Of a stretch of 64,000 nt of DNA, positions 25,761 through 33,166 are shown piece by piece. The notes below the pieces were generated by a model, which was not told the origin of the DNA, made no database searches, and saw nothing but the letters and a program-made list of their open reading frames with translations. Made by a program: the position numbers and the translations under genes. Every line of letters starts with the position of its first letter. Within the stretch, counting starts at the first letter, position 1. Source of the DNA: Frigididesulfovibrio sp031551885 (GTDB lineage: Bacteria > Desulfobacterota > Desulfovibrionia > Desulfovibrionales > Desulfovibrionaceae); contig JAVBMX010000037.1 of the NCBI GenBank assembly GCA_031551885.1, forward strand, positions 1-64,000, in the 5' to 3' direction.

Positions 25761-26662
25761 TTAAAGACTTGCCACAGAAAAGCGAGTTTCGTCAAGGGGA
25801 ATGATTTTCTTCGCGGCGGGTGCCGGGAAAAAATTGACCTTGCGGGGTGCGGGAAAGAGCGCGTCCATAGCGGAAACATCGCGCTTTTCGGGCGTTGGCG
25901 CGGAAATGCACGCCGCGTGTGTTTGCAGGGGGCATGATTGCAGATGAACTCCTTTTCCTTTGGCGTACTTGTCGAGCACGCTCATATCGACGAGGTGGTT
26001 CTTTATATTTTCCGGCTCAAAATAGACGGGGATTTCCGTTATGCCGTTTGCTTCAAGCACGGCGCGCGGGTCCTCGTATAAGATTGTGACTGCGGAACAC
26101 ATAAGAGGTTCCCGCACGATCAGTCCAGGAACATTCAAGAACAAGGGGAGACCGGCCGTTCACGGTAAAAGAACCGTTTTCATCCACCCCGGTGATCCGC
26201 GCTTTGACAAGTGTGCCTTTTTTACGAAGCTTTGCCCGTCTGTATATTCTGCGAAGAAAAAAGGCCGGAACCCAATGCGCAGGTGAAGACGACAAGCGCG
26301 CCCATGGTGATGAGCCATGTGCCTGTGGAGCGCTCTGAGTCCGCGGTGCGGTTGTTGTCCGGGTTGCTTATTGGCATTGGATTTTCGGGATTGACGTGGA
26401 TGGGAATTTCTTGCCCATTATAAGATGAAGAAAACCACGGCAAAGTTCTTTCAAAGCTCTTGCCGCGATATGTTGTATACCGCACCAGTACGCGGTGGTG
26501 CTCCAATGAGATGTCCGTAACGACGGCGGTTGCGTCGTCTCCTTTTGATTCGAGTCTTTCCGCTGCGGAAAAAAGCGCGACGCCTATGACGATCAGCCCC
26601 GCGCTGGAGACCGAGAAAGACAGGCAAAGAACAATAAAGACGAGTCTGACTGTGTTGCGCAC
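25761..26662 (-). pseudogene. DUF3592-type membrane protein gene broken by two frameshifts
   Basis: Three consecutive frames read as one protein. Frame 1 (from 26662) gives a TM segment, a domain with AVVTDISLEHHRVLVRYTTY, and a second TM up to GLFSSQ. Frame 2 (to 26053) continues FLRRIYRRAKLRKKGTLVKA and SYVFRSHNL. Frame 3 gives YEDPRAVLEANGITEIPVYF and VDMSVLD. The first break is at a six-T run (about 26255-26262); five Ts would restore GLFLRRIYRR. The second is near 26085, and removing one base there would also restore the frame. The residues after about 25880 are not like the family and may be read-through. Genuine decay or an assembly error are both possible. Confidence 0.7.
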
Positions 26663-26916
26663 GTGAGTATCTTAATGGCTGGGTGATGCGGGTTCCGAAA
26701 CGGGCGAACGAACATCGGCATCGGCGCCGCCCGCTTCGTGCGGGACAATTGACGAAAGAAAGCGACGCCGCTCAGGGGCAGGGCGATCAATCCGTAAAGG
26801 AGGAGATATTCGTCGCCGGGGTCCGGAGCGCCGAGCATAATGACGACCCCGCCGAGAACGATGAAGGCGTGAAGGAAAGAGAACACCAGAAGCGTAATGG
26901 TGATGAGTTTTTCCAC
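26593..26916 (-). CDS. Small membrane protein (two TM segments), hypothetical
   Basis: A 107-aa product from a GTG at 26916 with GGGGGAG upstream. Two hydrophobic segments (about 4-28 and 40-60) are followed by a basic tail. It overlaps the start of the DUF3592 gene by 70 nt, which is unusual; the real end may be earlier if this gene is also damaged. No family is recognised. It sits in the same transcript as the broken DUF3592 gene, and the two probably decayed together. Confidence 0.45.
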   Translation of the reverse strand: MEKLITITLLVFSFLHAFIVLGGVVIMLGAPDPGDEYLLLYGLIALPLSGVAFFRQLSRTKRAAPMPMFVRPFRNPHHPAIKILTCATQSDSSLLFFACLSRSPARG

Positions 26917-27185
26917 CTGAACTCCCCCAAGTTGTCCCCGCATCGCATACGCAATAAATGAATGTCAATGGAGAGTCGTTTGCTCCGTGTTGGCGGGGAA
27001 AGGAAGTGTTTCGAGAATGGTGACGCGCGTGGCGTCGGCGTGAGGCGTCGTCCTCAAGAAAGAGCCGCGTGGGGGCATGGAAAGTGCGCGGCGCGGAAAG
27101 GCCGGGCCTGATGCGGGCCGGGAGAATGGTGGAAGTGGCGCTTTTTGACCGGCGGGGAACGGATTGGGAACAAAAGAGGCGGCGG

Positions 27186-27220
27186 AAAAGCAAAGCCCGT
27201 CCGCAGGGGCGAACGGGCTT
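27186..27220 (-). terminator. Terminator of the tRNA-Arg pair
   Basis: An 8-bp stem (aagcccgt at 27193-27200 with acgggctt at 27213-27220), read on the minus strand, is followed by TGCTTTTCC. It lies 5 nt after the 3' end of the second tRNA-Arg. Confidence 0.7.
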
Positions 27221-27225
27221 GAAAG

Positions 27226-27302
27226 TGGCGCGCCGGAAGAGATTCGAACTCCTGACCTACAGGTTCGTAGCCTGTTGCTCTATCCAGCTGGGCTACCGGC
27301 GC
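27226..27302 (-). tRNA. tRNA-Arg (anticodon ACG), copy 1
   Basis: A 77-nt minus-strand cloverleaf: acceptor GCGCCGG with CCGGCGC, anticodon stem ACAGG/CCTGT with loop CTACGAA giving ACG, T-loop TTCGAAT, discriminator G and encoded CCA. The A34 is expected to be edited to inosine by TadA. It is identical to the copy at 27335-27411, and 32 nt separate the two. Confidence 0.97.
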
Positions 27303-27334
27303 ATACGGAACGGCGAAAGCCTTCCGAAATTTTT

Positions 27335-27411
27335 TGGCGCGCCGGAAGAGATTCGAACTCCTGACCTACAGGTTCGTAGCCTGTTGCTCTATCCAGCTGG
27401 GCTACCGGCGC
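27335..27411 (-). tRNA. tRNA-Arg (anticodon ACG), copy 2
   Basis: The same 77-nt sequence as 27226-27302, anticodon ACG, encoded CCA. It is the promoter-proximal copy of the tandem pair, transcribed from 27427-27456. Confidence 0.97.
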
Positions 27412-27426
27412 GCACGCGAGACAAGG

Positions 27427-27456
27427 TCTATACGTCCGTGAGGGGAGGCTCGTCAA
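27427..27456 (-). promoter_or_regulatory. Sigma-70-type promoter of the tRNA-Arg pair
   Basis: On the minus strand, -35 TTGACG (27451-27456), an 18-nt spacer and -10 TATAGA (27427-27432), 15 nt before the tRNA 5' end. Confidence 0.72.
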
Positions 27457-27491
27457 GGAATAATTACGGTTTTTGGGCGGAAAACCGCAAA

Positions 27492-27683
27492 TCAGTCGCT
27501 CCCGGTGGTGAGCGGGTATTCGGGAACTCCGGCCAGGCCGCAATACCCCCGCCGCTGATCCCGAGGACCCCACTGGGGCTCGGCCCAGCGCCAGGCCGCG
27601 CAGTCGCCGCCGCGACAGTGTTGTTCTTTCTCTTTCCCTAGCGTTTGCGGACAGACGAATTTGGTCGCTTCGGCATGTTTCAC
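27492..27683 (-). CDS. Small Cys-rich hypothetical protein
   Basis: A 63-aa product from a GTG at 27683 with AGGAGA upstream. Cysteines occur as FVCPQTLGKEKEQHC, GGDCAAWRW and RGYCGLAGVP, an arrangement that looks like a small metal-binding protein of the kind found scattered in sulfate reducers. I know no named family for it. It begins 10 nt after the stop of the CigR-like gene, so the two are in one transcript. Too short for a firm call, but ribosome-binding site and spacing are good. Confidence 0.6.
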   Translation of the reverse strand: MKHAEATKFVCPQTLGKEKEQHCRGGDCAAWRWAEPQWGPRDQRRGYCGLAGVPEYPLTTGSD

Positions 27684-27693
27684 GGCGTTTCTC

Positions 27694-28242
27694 CTATCTA
27701 AAGACATCGATGAGGATGTCGGCCACCAAGTCTTGCGCCAGGTAAATCAGCACCAGGTCTGTCCCCAGCATGCGCCATTCATAGCCGGGGTACACCGGCA
27801 GCCTGCCGAGCATGGCGCCCGGCACCATTTTCTTGGCGATGCCGGGAGGCAGCGGTTTGCCCCGGGCAAGGTTCTTGCGGATGCCGGGGGGCAGGGAGTC
27901 CATTCCGGTCAGGCGTTCGCCCTGCGCCAAACGATGCGCTTCCAAGGCGGTGATGCCGGCGCGCAAGAGATGCTCGGTTGTTCGGTCGCCGTCATGCCGG
28001 CTTCCGTCTCTTTTCCGGTTGCCGTCTCGATCGCCGCCTTTTTCCCCGTCGCCGGATGATTGCGCGCCGCTCTTGTCGGCATTGCCGTGTCCGCCGGGGT
28101 TACCGTGATTTTTGGAGTCGTTTTTGGGGGCTTTGACCGCCGCCGGCCCACCGGCGCCGGGCGTCTCGGGCTTTTTGGCCGAGGCCGTTTGCGCGCCGGC
28201 GCACAGCCCGACGATAAGAAGGCAGACAAACACTACACGCAT
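27694..28242 (-). CDS. CigR-like exported protein
   Basis: A 182-aa protein with a signal peptide (about 1-22, ending TASA) and a long disordered Gly/Asp/Asn/Lys/Arg-rich stretch (about 23-95). A C-terminal domain has PPGIRKNLARGKPLPPGIAK followed by LPVYPGYEWRMLGTDLVLI, the signature of the CigR/RcnB-like family. CigR in Salmonella is an anti-virulence inner-membrane-associated factor; the role here is unknown. It is followed by the 63-aa Cys-rich gene. Confidence 0.75.
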   Translation of the reverse strand: MRVVFVCLLIVGLCAGAQTASAKKPETPGAGGPAAVKAPKNDSKNHGNPGGHGNADKSGAQSSGDGEKGGDRDGNRKRDGSRHDGDRTTEHLLRAGITALEAHRLAQGERLTGMDSLPPGIRKNLARGKPLPPGIAKKMVPGAMLGRLPVYPGYEWRMLGTDLVLIYLAQDLVADILIDVFR

Positions 28243-28317
28243 GGCGTTCCCTCCGGGAGGAGTGAAAGTTTGTGATGCCGTTTTTTATAGCCGGAAGTCG
28301 AAAGAAAAGAAATGCGT

Positions 28318-29400
28318 CTATTGGAATGAGCGTCGAAGGTTTGGAAGAAACAGCACGAGAAGGCAGGCTCCGGTCGGCAGCAGAACCCCGAGCCATCCGC
28401 CGACCATGGGTGGAACAATGCCCTTTGAGCCCAAGGCCGAACACCAGGTATTCAGACTGTAAAACAGAAACGCGCCCAGCAGGGAAAGCCCCATGGCCTT
28501 GTAGATGTTGCCCGTGACCTGCGAGATGACCAGGGCGACCAGGCCCATGGCCACGATGGAGGCCGCATAGGCCAACTTGCCGTGCCAAGCCGTGCGCAGG
28601 CCTTCCACATTGGAGCCGGACTTCTTCAGGCGCGAGATGAGAGCCGAAAGTTCCCACAAGGGCAGTTCGGTGGGGCGATGCATGGCTTCCACCGTACCGA
28701 AGGCTTTGAGATCCTGCTTGATGGGCAGGATCATCTCCGGGCGGCGCTCCGCGGAAAACGATCCGGGCAAAATATACACGGCGTTTTGCAGACGCCATTC
28801 ATCCTTCTCTATGGTGAAAGACTCGGCCCGAACGATTTCTTCAATACCCAGCCCGTGGTCATCGAGGCGGTATATGAGCAGGCCCAGGCCTCTTTCCTGG
28901 TTGGGGTAGGCGGTATCGATGTGGATAACCCGCGCCCCCTCGGTGAACCACAGGCCCGAGATGGTCTTTTGACTCAAGTCGTTGCCGCGGACCTGTTCCT
29001 GCCACATCCGGGAGGCCGCCTGTTCGCCGGCCGCTCCGGCCGCCTGCGAGAAAAACAACTGCGCCACCGCCCAAAACAGGCCGTATACCAGAACGAAGCG
29101 GGCCAGCACGAGAGGCGAGAGGCCGCCGGCCCTGAGGGCGATCAGTTCACGGCTGCGGTCCAGGATATTCAATTGCAGGACCATGGCCAGCAGGAAAACG
29201 GCCGGCAGGATCTGGGAAATAATCGTGGGCGTTTTGAGCAGACAGTAGAACAATATTTCTTTAAAGCCGAGGCCGGCGTCCAGAAAGACGTCCATGCGCT
29301 CGATGATGTCCGTCAAAAGATAGATGGCGGTACCGGCAACGAGCACCAAAAGGAGCAGAAAAAGGTTCTGCCGCACCATATAGCGGTGCAAAAGAGTCAT
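28318..29400 (-). CDS. lptG: LPS export ABC transporter permease LptG
   Basis: A 360-aa inner-membrane permease of the LptB2FG transporter, which extracts LPS from the inner membrane and passes it to LptC/LptA. It has the YjgP/YjgQ fold: TM1-3 at the N terminus (QNLFLLLLVLVAGTAIYLLT and following), the coupling-helix sequence LDRSRELIALRAGGLSPL, a periplasmic beta-jellyroll (about 125-265) and TM4-6 at the C terminus. The start at 29400 overlaps the lptF stop by ATGA. The ATP-binding partner LptB is not in the window. Confidence 0.93.
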   Translation of the reverse strand: MTLLHRYMVRQNLFLLLLVLVAGTAIYLLTDIIERMDVFLDAGLGFKEILFYCLLKTPTIISQILPAVFLLAMVLQLNILDRSRELIALRAGGLSPLVLARFVLVYGLFWAVAQLFFSQAAGAAGEQAASRMWQEQVRGNDLSQKTISGLWFTEGARVIHIDTAYPNQERGLGLLIYRLDDHGLGIEEIVRAESFTIEKDEWRLQNAVYILPGSFSAERRPEMILPIKQDLKAFGTVEAMHRPTELPLWELSALISRLKKSGSNVEGLRTAWHGKLAYAASIVAMGLVALVISQVTGNIYKAMGLSLLGAFLFYSLNTWCSALGSKGIVPPMVGGWLGVLLPTGACLLVLFLPNLRRSFQ

Positions 29401-30560
29401 TTTGCCCTCCGGAGCCGCCGCAGGCCGGCGAAGATGTTCCGCAGGTTGGGGGTGCGTTCCCTGTTGACCATGAACAACCCGGCAACGGTGGCGACGGCGA
29501 AAAGGGCGTTGCCTATCCACATGCCGATCTGCGGCGGCAGGCGTCCGCCTTCGCCCGCGTTCAGGCCGACGGAAAAGATGCCGTAATAAATAAGGAACAG
29601 CAGCAGGGATATGCCCACGCCCATCTGCCGTCGGGCGCCCTCAAAGGCGCAGGCCAAAGGCAGGGCGAACACGCCCAGAATCAGGCAGGCCACGGGCAGG
29701 GAAAAACGTTTTTGCACCTCGACGCCGGCCTTGAGCATCTGCCGCCGGGAAATGGATTCCCCGCCTTTTTGCAGTTGGCGCAGGTCGTTCAGGTTCATCT
29801 CCTTGGGACGTACTTCGCCGAGGTCCACGTTTTTAAAGAGTTCGCTCAGGTTGAGGCGCACTTCATATTCCTCAAAGCCCAGAATGTTCACCTGCTTGTC
29901 GTCGGCTCGGTAAATGCGGCCGTTTTTCAAGAAAAAGACCAGTTCGCCGCGCTGTTCGTCGGTGACGATTTCGCCTTCCGGGGCGAGAATGGTGATGCCC
30001 GCGCCGTCTTTGCGGGTGGAGTCTTCAAACACCACCTGCTGCAGCTTGCCGGTTTGCGGGTCCACTTTGCGGGCGAAAAGGGTCAGGCCGGGAATGAAGT
30101 CTTTGTTGAAGACCCCGGGCTGCACGGTGACCTTGGCCCGGGTGCTGGCGATTTCCAGGACGGTCGTTCGAAATTCGCTCATTCCCCAGGAAATGCCGTA
30201 CAGCGAGATGCCGAAGGCCAGGCACATACAGAGGAAGGAGAACAGCGCCGGAGCGAAAAGCAGTTGAAAAATGCCGACCCCGCCCGCCTTGAGGGCGATG
30301 ATTTCCCGGTCGGTGCTCATGCGCAGGATGGTCAGAAAAACGCTGATCATGCACGAGATCGGCAAGACCACCAGCAGGAACAGCGGCATCATGTAAACAA
30401 AAAGCAGGGCGATGTCCCCCATGCTGAAATCCAGGCCGAGGAACAGGTCTTTCAACTGCAGACCGCGGCCGATCAAAATCAGCGACAGCAGGGAAACAAC
30501 ACACAGCAGAAAGTTCTGCAGGGTTTCCTTAAGGATACAGCGTTGGAGCAGGGCGAACAT
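29397..30560 (-). CDS. lptF: LPS export ABC transporter permease LptF
   Basis: A 387-aa inner-membrane permease and partner of LptG. It has six TM segments around a periplasmic jellyroll domain (about 130-260), with the coupling motif MSTDREIIALKAGGVGIFQL after TM3. It starts one nt after the TAA of the preceding 72-aa gene (TAATG) and ends in an ATGA overlap with lptG, a tight three-gene operon. The order lptF-lptG is standard. Confidence 0.93.
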   Translation of the reverse strand: MFALLQRCILKETLQNFLLCVVSLLSLILIGRGLQLKDLFLGLDFSMGDIALLFVYMMPLFLLVVLPISCMISVFLTILRMSTDREIIALKAGGVGIFQLLFAPALFSFLCMCLAFGISLYGISWGMSEFRTTVLEIASTRAKVTVQPGVFNKDFIPGLTLFARKVDPQTGKLQQVVFEDSTRKDGAGITILAPEGEIVTDEQRGELVFFLKNGRIYRADDKQVNILGFEEYEVRLNLSELFKNVDLGEVRPKEMNLNDLRQLQKGGESISRRQMLKAGVEVQKRFSLPVACLILGVFALPLACAFEGARRQMGVGISLLLFLIYYGIFSVGLNAGEGGRLPPQIGMWIGNALFAVATVAGLFMVNRERTPNLRNIFAGLRRLRRAK

Positions 30561-30778
30561 TAATAAGATTTTTCTTGGCGGGCTCCGTCGTCCCGGTGGG
30601 TTTCCTCATCCCGAAGAAGGCGGAACAAGGATTCGGCGTCCAAAGGGGAGAGGTTGAAACGCATGGAGGCTTCGTCCACAAGCGCGGCCAGGGGTTTTTC
30701 CGGATGGGCGGCGCGTTCTTCCAACAGGTGGGCGAAGGCTCGCTTGAGCAGCTCCGAGGCGGGCATGATGGTGGCCAT
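30560..30778 (-). CDS. Small hypothetical protein upstream of lptFG
   Basis: A 72-aa, soluble, Ala/Glu/Leu/Arg-rich, mostly helical protein starting MATIMPASELLKRAFAHLL. Its stop and the lptF start overlap as TAATG, so it is co-translated with LPS export genes. No domain is recognised. The coupling suggests a small regulator or accessory factor for LptFG, but that is only inference. Confidence 0.7.
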   Translation of the reverse strand: MATIMPASELLKRAFAHLLEERAAHPEKPLAALVDEASMRFNLSPLDAESLFRLLRDEETHRDDGARQEKSY

Positions 30779-30910
30779 ATCTTCTCCCTCAAATGCAAAG
30801 TCGGCGCAATTTACTCCAAGCCGGAGGCGCTTGCAAGCGAACTTCGCCCAGTGTACAAGGCGGGCGGCCCGGATGCCCCGGGCCTTGCCCTACAACCAAC
30901 GGACCGTCTC

Positions 30911-31708
30911 ATGAACGAACTTCTCGCCGCAGCCGTGCTCGGTACGGTGCAGGGACTTACGGAGTTCCTGCCCGTTTCGTCCACCGGCCACCTGATCCTG
31001 ACCAGCACACTGATGCAGATGTCGGACGCCCGCACCCAGACGTTTGAGGTGGTCATCCAGCTTGGTTCCATCCTGGCCGTGGTGGTCCTCTATTTTCCCC
31101 GCTTCTGGGGATTGCTCTTCCCGAAAAAAGGTTCGCTTTTTTCCGGCCCGCGCGGCCTGTTTTTACTCTTTTTGACCTGCCTGCCCGCGAGTCTGCTCGG
31201 CTTGTTCGCCCACAAAATCATCAAGCAGTATTTGTTCAAGCCGTTGCCCGTCGCCCTCGCTCTGGCTGTGGGCGCGCTGATGATTCTTGCCGTCGAGCGC
31301 TTCAAGCCCGCGCCCCGGCGGCAGTCCATCGATGAAATGACCCCGGCCGCCGCCCTCGGCGTGGGGTGCTTTCAGTGCCTGTCGCTATGGCCCGGTTTTT
31401 CGCGTTCGGCTTCGACAATCATGGGCGGGATGCTGCTCGGCTCTTCACGGGCGGCGGCCGCGGAGTACTCTTTTATCGCCGCCGTGCCGATCATGTTCGC
31501 GGCCACCGGCTTCGACCTGTACAGCTCCGCTTCGTTTCTGACCTCGGCCGACATCCCGTTTTTCGCCGTGGGTCTGCTGTTTTCCTTTGTGTTCGCGATG
31601 CTGGCCATCAAGGTCTTTATCGGTCTGGTCAGCCGGATGTCGCTGCGGCCCTTCGCCTGGTACCGGCTGATCCTGGCTCCGCTGGTGTTTTATTTCTTTC
31701 CTTCCTGA
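30911..31708 (+). CDS. uppP: Undecaprenyl-diphosphatase (UppP/BacA)
   Basis: A 265-aa inner-membrane enzyme that dephosphorylates undecaprenyl diphosphate to recycle the lipid carrier for peptidoglycan and O-antigen; it confers bacitracin resistance when overproduced. The signature EFLPVSSTGHLIL (about 18-30) and the second motif PGFSRSASTIMGGMLLG (about 160-176) are intact, with eight TM segments. The 3' third (31445-31708) is overlapped on the other strand by the pseudouridine synthase gene. Confidence 0.95.
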   Translation: MNELLAAAVLGTVQGLTEFLPVSSTGHLILTSTLMQMSDARTQTFEVVIQLGSILAVVVLYFPRFWGLLFPKKGSLFSGPRGLFLLFLTCLPASLLGLFAHKIIKQYLFKPLPVALALAVGALMILAVERFKPAPRRQSIDEMTPAAALGVGCFQCLSLWPGFSRSASTIMGGMLLGSSRAAAAEYSFIAAVPIMFAATGFDLYSSASFLTSADIPFFAVGLLFSFVFAMLAIKVFIGLVSRMSLRPFAWYRLILAPLVFYFFPS

Positions 31709-32470
31709 GGCCGCTTCGGCTGCCGGGGGTTCCAACCCGGCGGCCGACCGCAGCGCCCGGACTTCGGCCGGCGAAAGAGGTCTGGCCTCTCCCGGCGGCA
31801 GGTCGCCAAGCGCAATCGGCCCCAAGGCGATTCGGGTCAGGCGGAGGATGGTCAGGCCGAGGTCACGGCATACCCGGCGGATCTGCCGGTTGACGCCTTG
31901 GCGCAGCACCAAACGCAACACAACGGGGCGGCGGGAGACCAGTTCGGCCTCCATGGGGGCCAGCCGTTCGCCCTCGGCCAGGCGCATGCCCGTCCGCATG
32001 CGCCGCAGCGGCTCCGACGTGGGGAGCTCCCGCAGCAGTATTTCATACACCTTGGGCAGATGGTGCCGGGGGTGGGTCAGGCGATGGGCCAGATCGCCGT
32101 CGTTGGTGATCAGCAGCAGTCCTTCGGAAAAATAATCCAGCCGTCCCACCGGAAAAAGGCGGAGCGCCCGCAAGCTTTCGGGCAGCAAATCCAGCACGGT
32201 TTCCCGGCCGTCGGGGTCATCGGCCGTGGTCACCACCCGCACGGGCTTGTTGAGCAGGACATAGGTGAAGTCCCGTCCCTCGGGGAGGGGGGGGCGCACG
32301 GGTTTGCCGTTGAGGGTCAGAACGTCGAGTTCCGGGTCCATGCGCGTGCCCGGTTCCGTAACCGTCACGCCGTTGAGGGCCACGGATCCGGCCAGGATCA
32401 ACTCGTCGGCCTTGCGACGCGAACAAACCCCGGCCGAAGCCAGGGCTTTGTTCAGGCGCAGCTCGCTCAT
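31445..32470 (-). CDS. RsuA/RluB-type pseudouridine synthase with an antisense-derived tail
   Basis: A 341-aa product. The S4 RNA-binding domain is at about 3-55 (RLNKALASAGVCSRRKADELI). The catalytic domain has the aspartate motif GRLDYFSEGLLLITNDGD (about 112-129) and the C-terminal motif QGVNRQIRRVCRDLGL. It modifies rRNA uridine; RluB, RluE or RsuA cannot be separated here. The normal domain ends near residue 250. The last 87 residues are encoded antisense to uppP and are very hydrophilic (Lys, Arg, Glu, Gln, His), as expected from the complement of a membrane-protein gene. It starts in an ATGA overlap with yedF. Confidence 0.85.
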   Translation of the reverse strand: MSELRLNKALASAGVCSRRKADELILAGSVALNGVTVTEPGTRMDPELDVLTLNGKPVRPPLPEGRDFTYVLLNKPVRVVTTADDPDGRETVLDLLPESLRALRLFPVGRLDYFSEGLLLITNDGDLAHRLTHPRHHLPKVYEILLRELPTSEPLRRMRTGMRLAEGERLAPMEAELVSRRPVVLRLVLRQGVNRQIRRVCRDLGLTILRLTRIALGPIALGDLPPGEARPLSPAEVRALRSAAGLEPPAAEAASGRKEIKHQRSQDQPVPGEGPQRHPADQTDKDLDGQHREHKGKQQTHGEKRDVGRGQKRSGAVQVEAGGREHDRHGGDKRVLRGRRP

Positions 32471-33078
32471 ATCCGGATGACCTTGTCCGCCACCTGCATG
32501 TCGGTGATCACATCAAGCATGTTGGTGGTTTGCCCCACGGCCTTTTTCTCCATGAGTCCAAAGTGCTCCAGGCAGGTGCCGCACACGAACACGCCCACGC
32601 CGGACGCCTCCAACTTTTGCAGATCCGGGAGGACAGGGTTCGGCTCGGCGGCCAAGGTGACCCCGCCGTTCAGAAGCACCACCCGCCAGAGTTCCCGACC
32701 CATCTCCGGCAGAGTGGCCACAAAGTTTTTCATCAGGCGGGTCCCCAGTCCGTCGTCGCCGGAGCCCACAACGGCCGAAGCGATCAGCACCAGGGTTTTG
32801 CCGGTGGACATGTCGCAGTTGTAGTCGTCCACGTTTAATTCCGGAGTGGGAATCTCGCCGCTTTGGCGTTCCGCCCGTAGATGGAAAATCCCATCGCGTC
32901 CTTCGGTTGCCACGGTAAAGCCTTGTGATGTAAGAAAACGGCTGACGTTTTCAAGCGACGCCCGGTTGTCTACCAGGACGGTGAGAGCGGTCGGCCGTTT
33001 GGCGGCGAGGAAGTCTCGCGTACGAATCAGAGGCTCCGGGCAGGAAAGGCCGCGGCAGTCGATACTCTTTTCAGACAT
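32467..33078 (-). CDS. yedF: YedF-like sulfurtransferase (TusA-like domain plus DsrE-like domain)
   Basis: A 203-aa cytoplasmic protein. The N-terminal TusA/SirA-like domain (about 1-75) has the CPxP motif DCRGLSCPEPLIRT with Cys13 as likely persulfide carrier. The C-terminal DsrE/F-like domain (about 95-203) contains GVGVFVCGTCLEHFG, with two cysteines. This two-domain form is the YedF linked to selenium donor metabolism. It is in an operon with the pseudouridine synthase gene (ATGA overlap). AAGGAG precedes the ATG at 33078. mnmH, another selenium/sulfur enzyme, is 29 kb away. Confidence 0.9.
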   Translation of the reverse strand: MSEKSIDCRGLSCPEPLIRTRDFLAAKRPTALTVLVDNRASLENVSRFLTSQGFTVATEGRDGIFHLRAERQSGEIPTPELNVDDYNCDMSTGKTLVLIASAVVGSGDDGLGTRLMKNFVATLPEMGRELWRVVLLNGGVTLAAEPNPVLPDLQKLEASGVGVFVCGTCLEHFGLMEKKAVGQTTNMLDVITDMQVADKVIRI

Positions 33079-33166
33079 GGAGAAACTCCTTGGATGTGAT
33101 GCGTGAGGATACGCCTTTCTTGAAAGGTGGGCAATTGGGGGCTGGGCGTCTTGCGGACGGAGGCCC

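Noticed and set aside
27069..27641. Plus-strand open frame of 190 codons across the tRNA-Arg genes
   Set aside because: It reads through two tRNA genes and repeats the same peptide twice; this is an artefact of the tRNA duplication.
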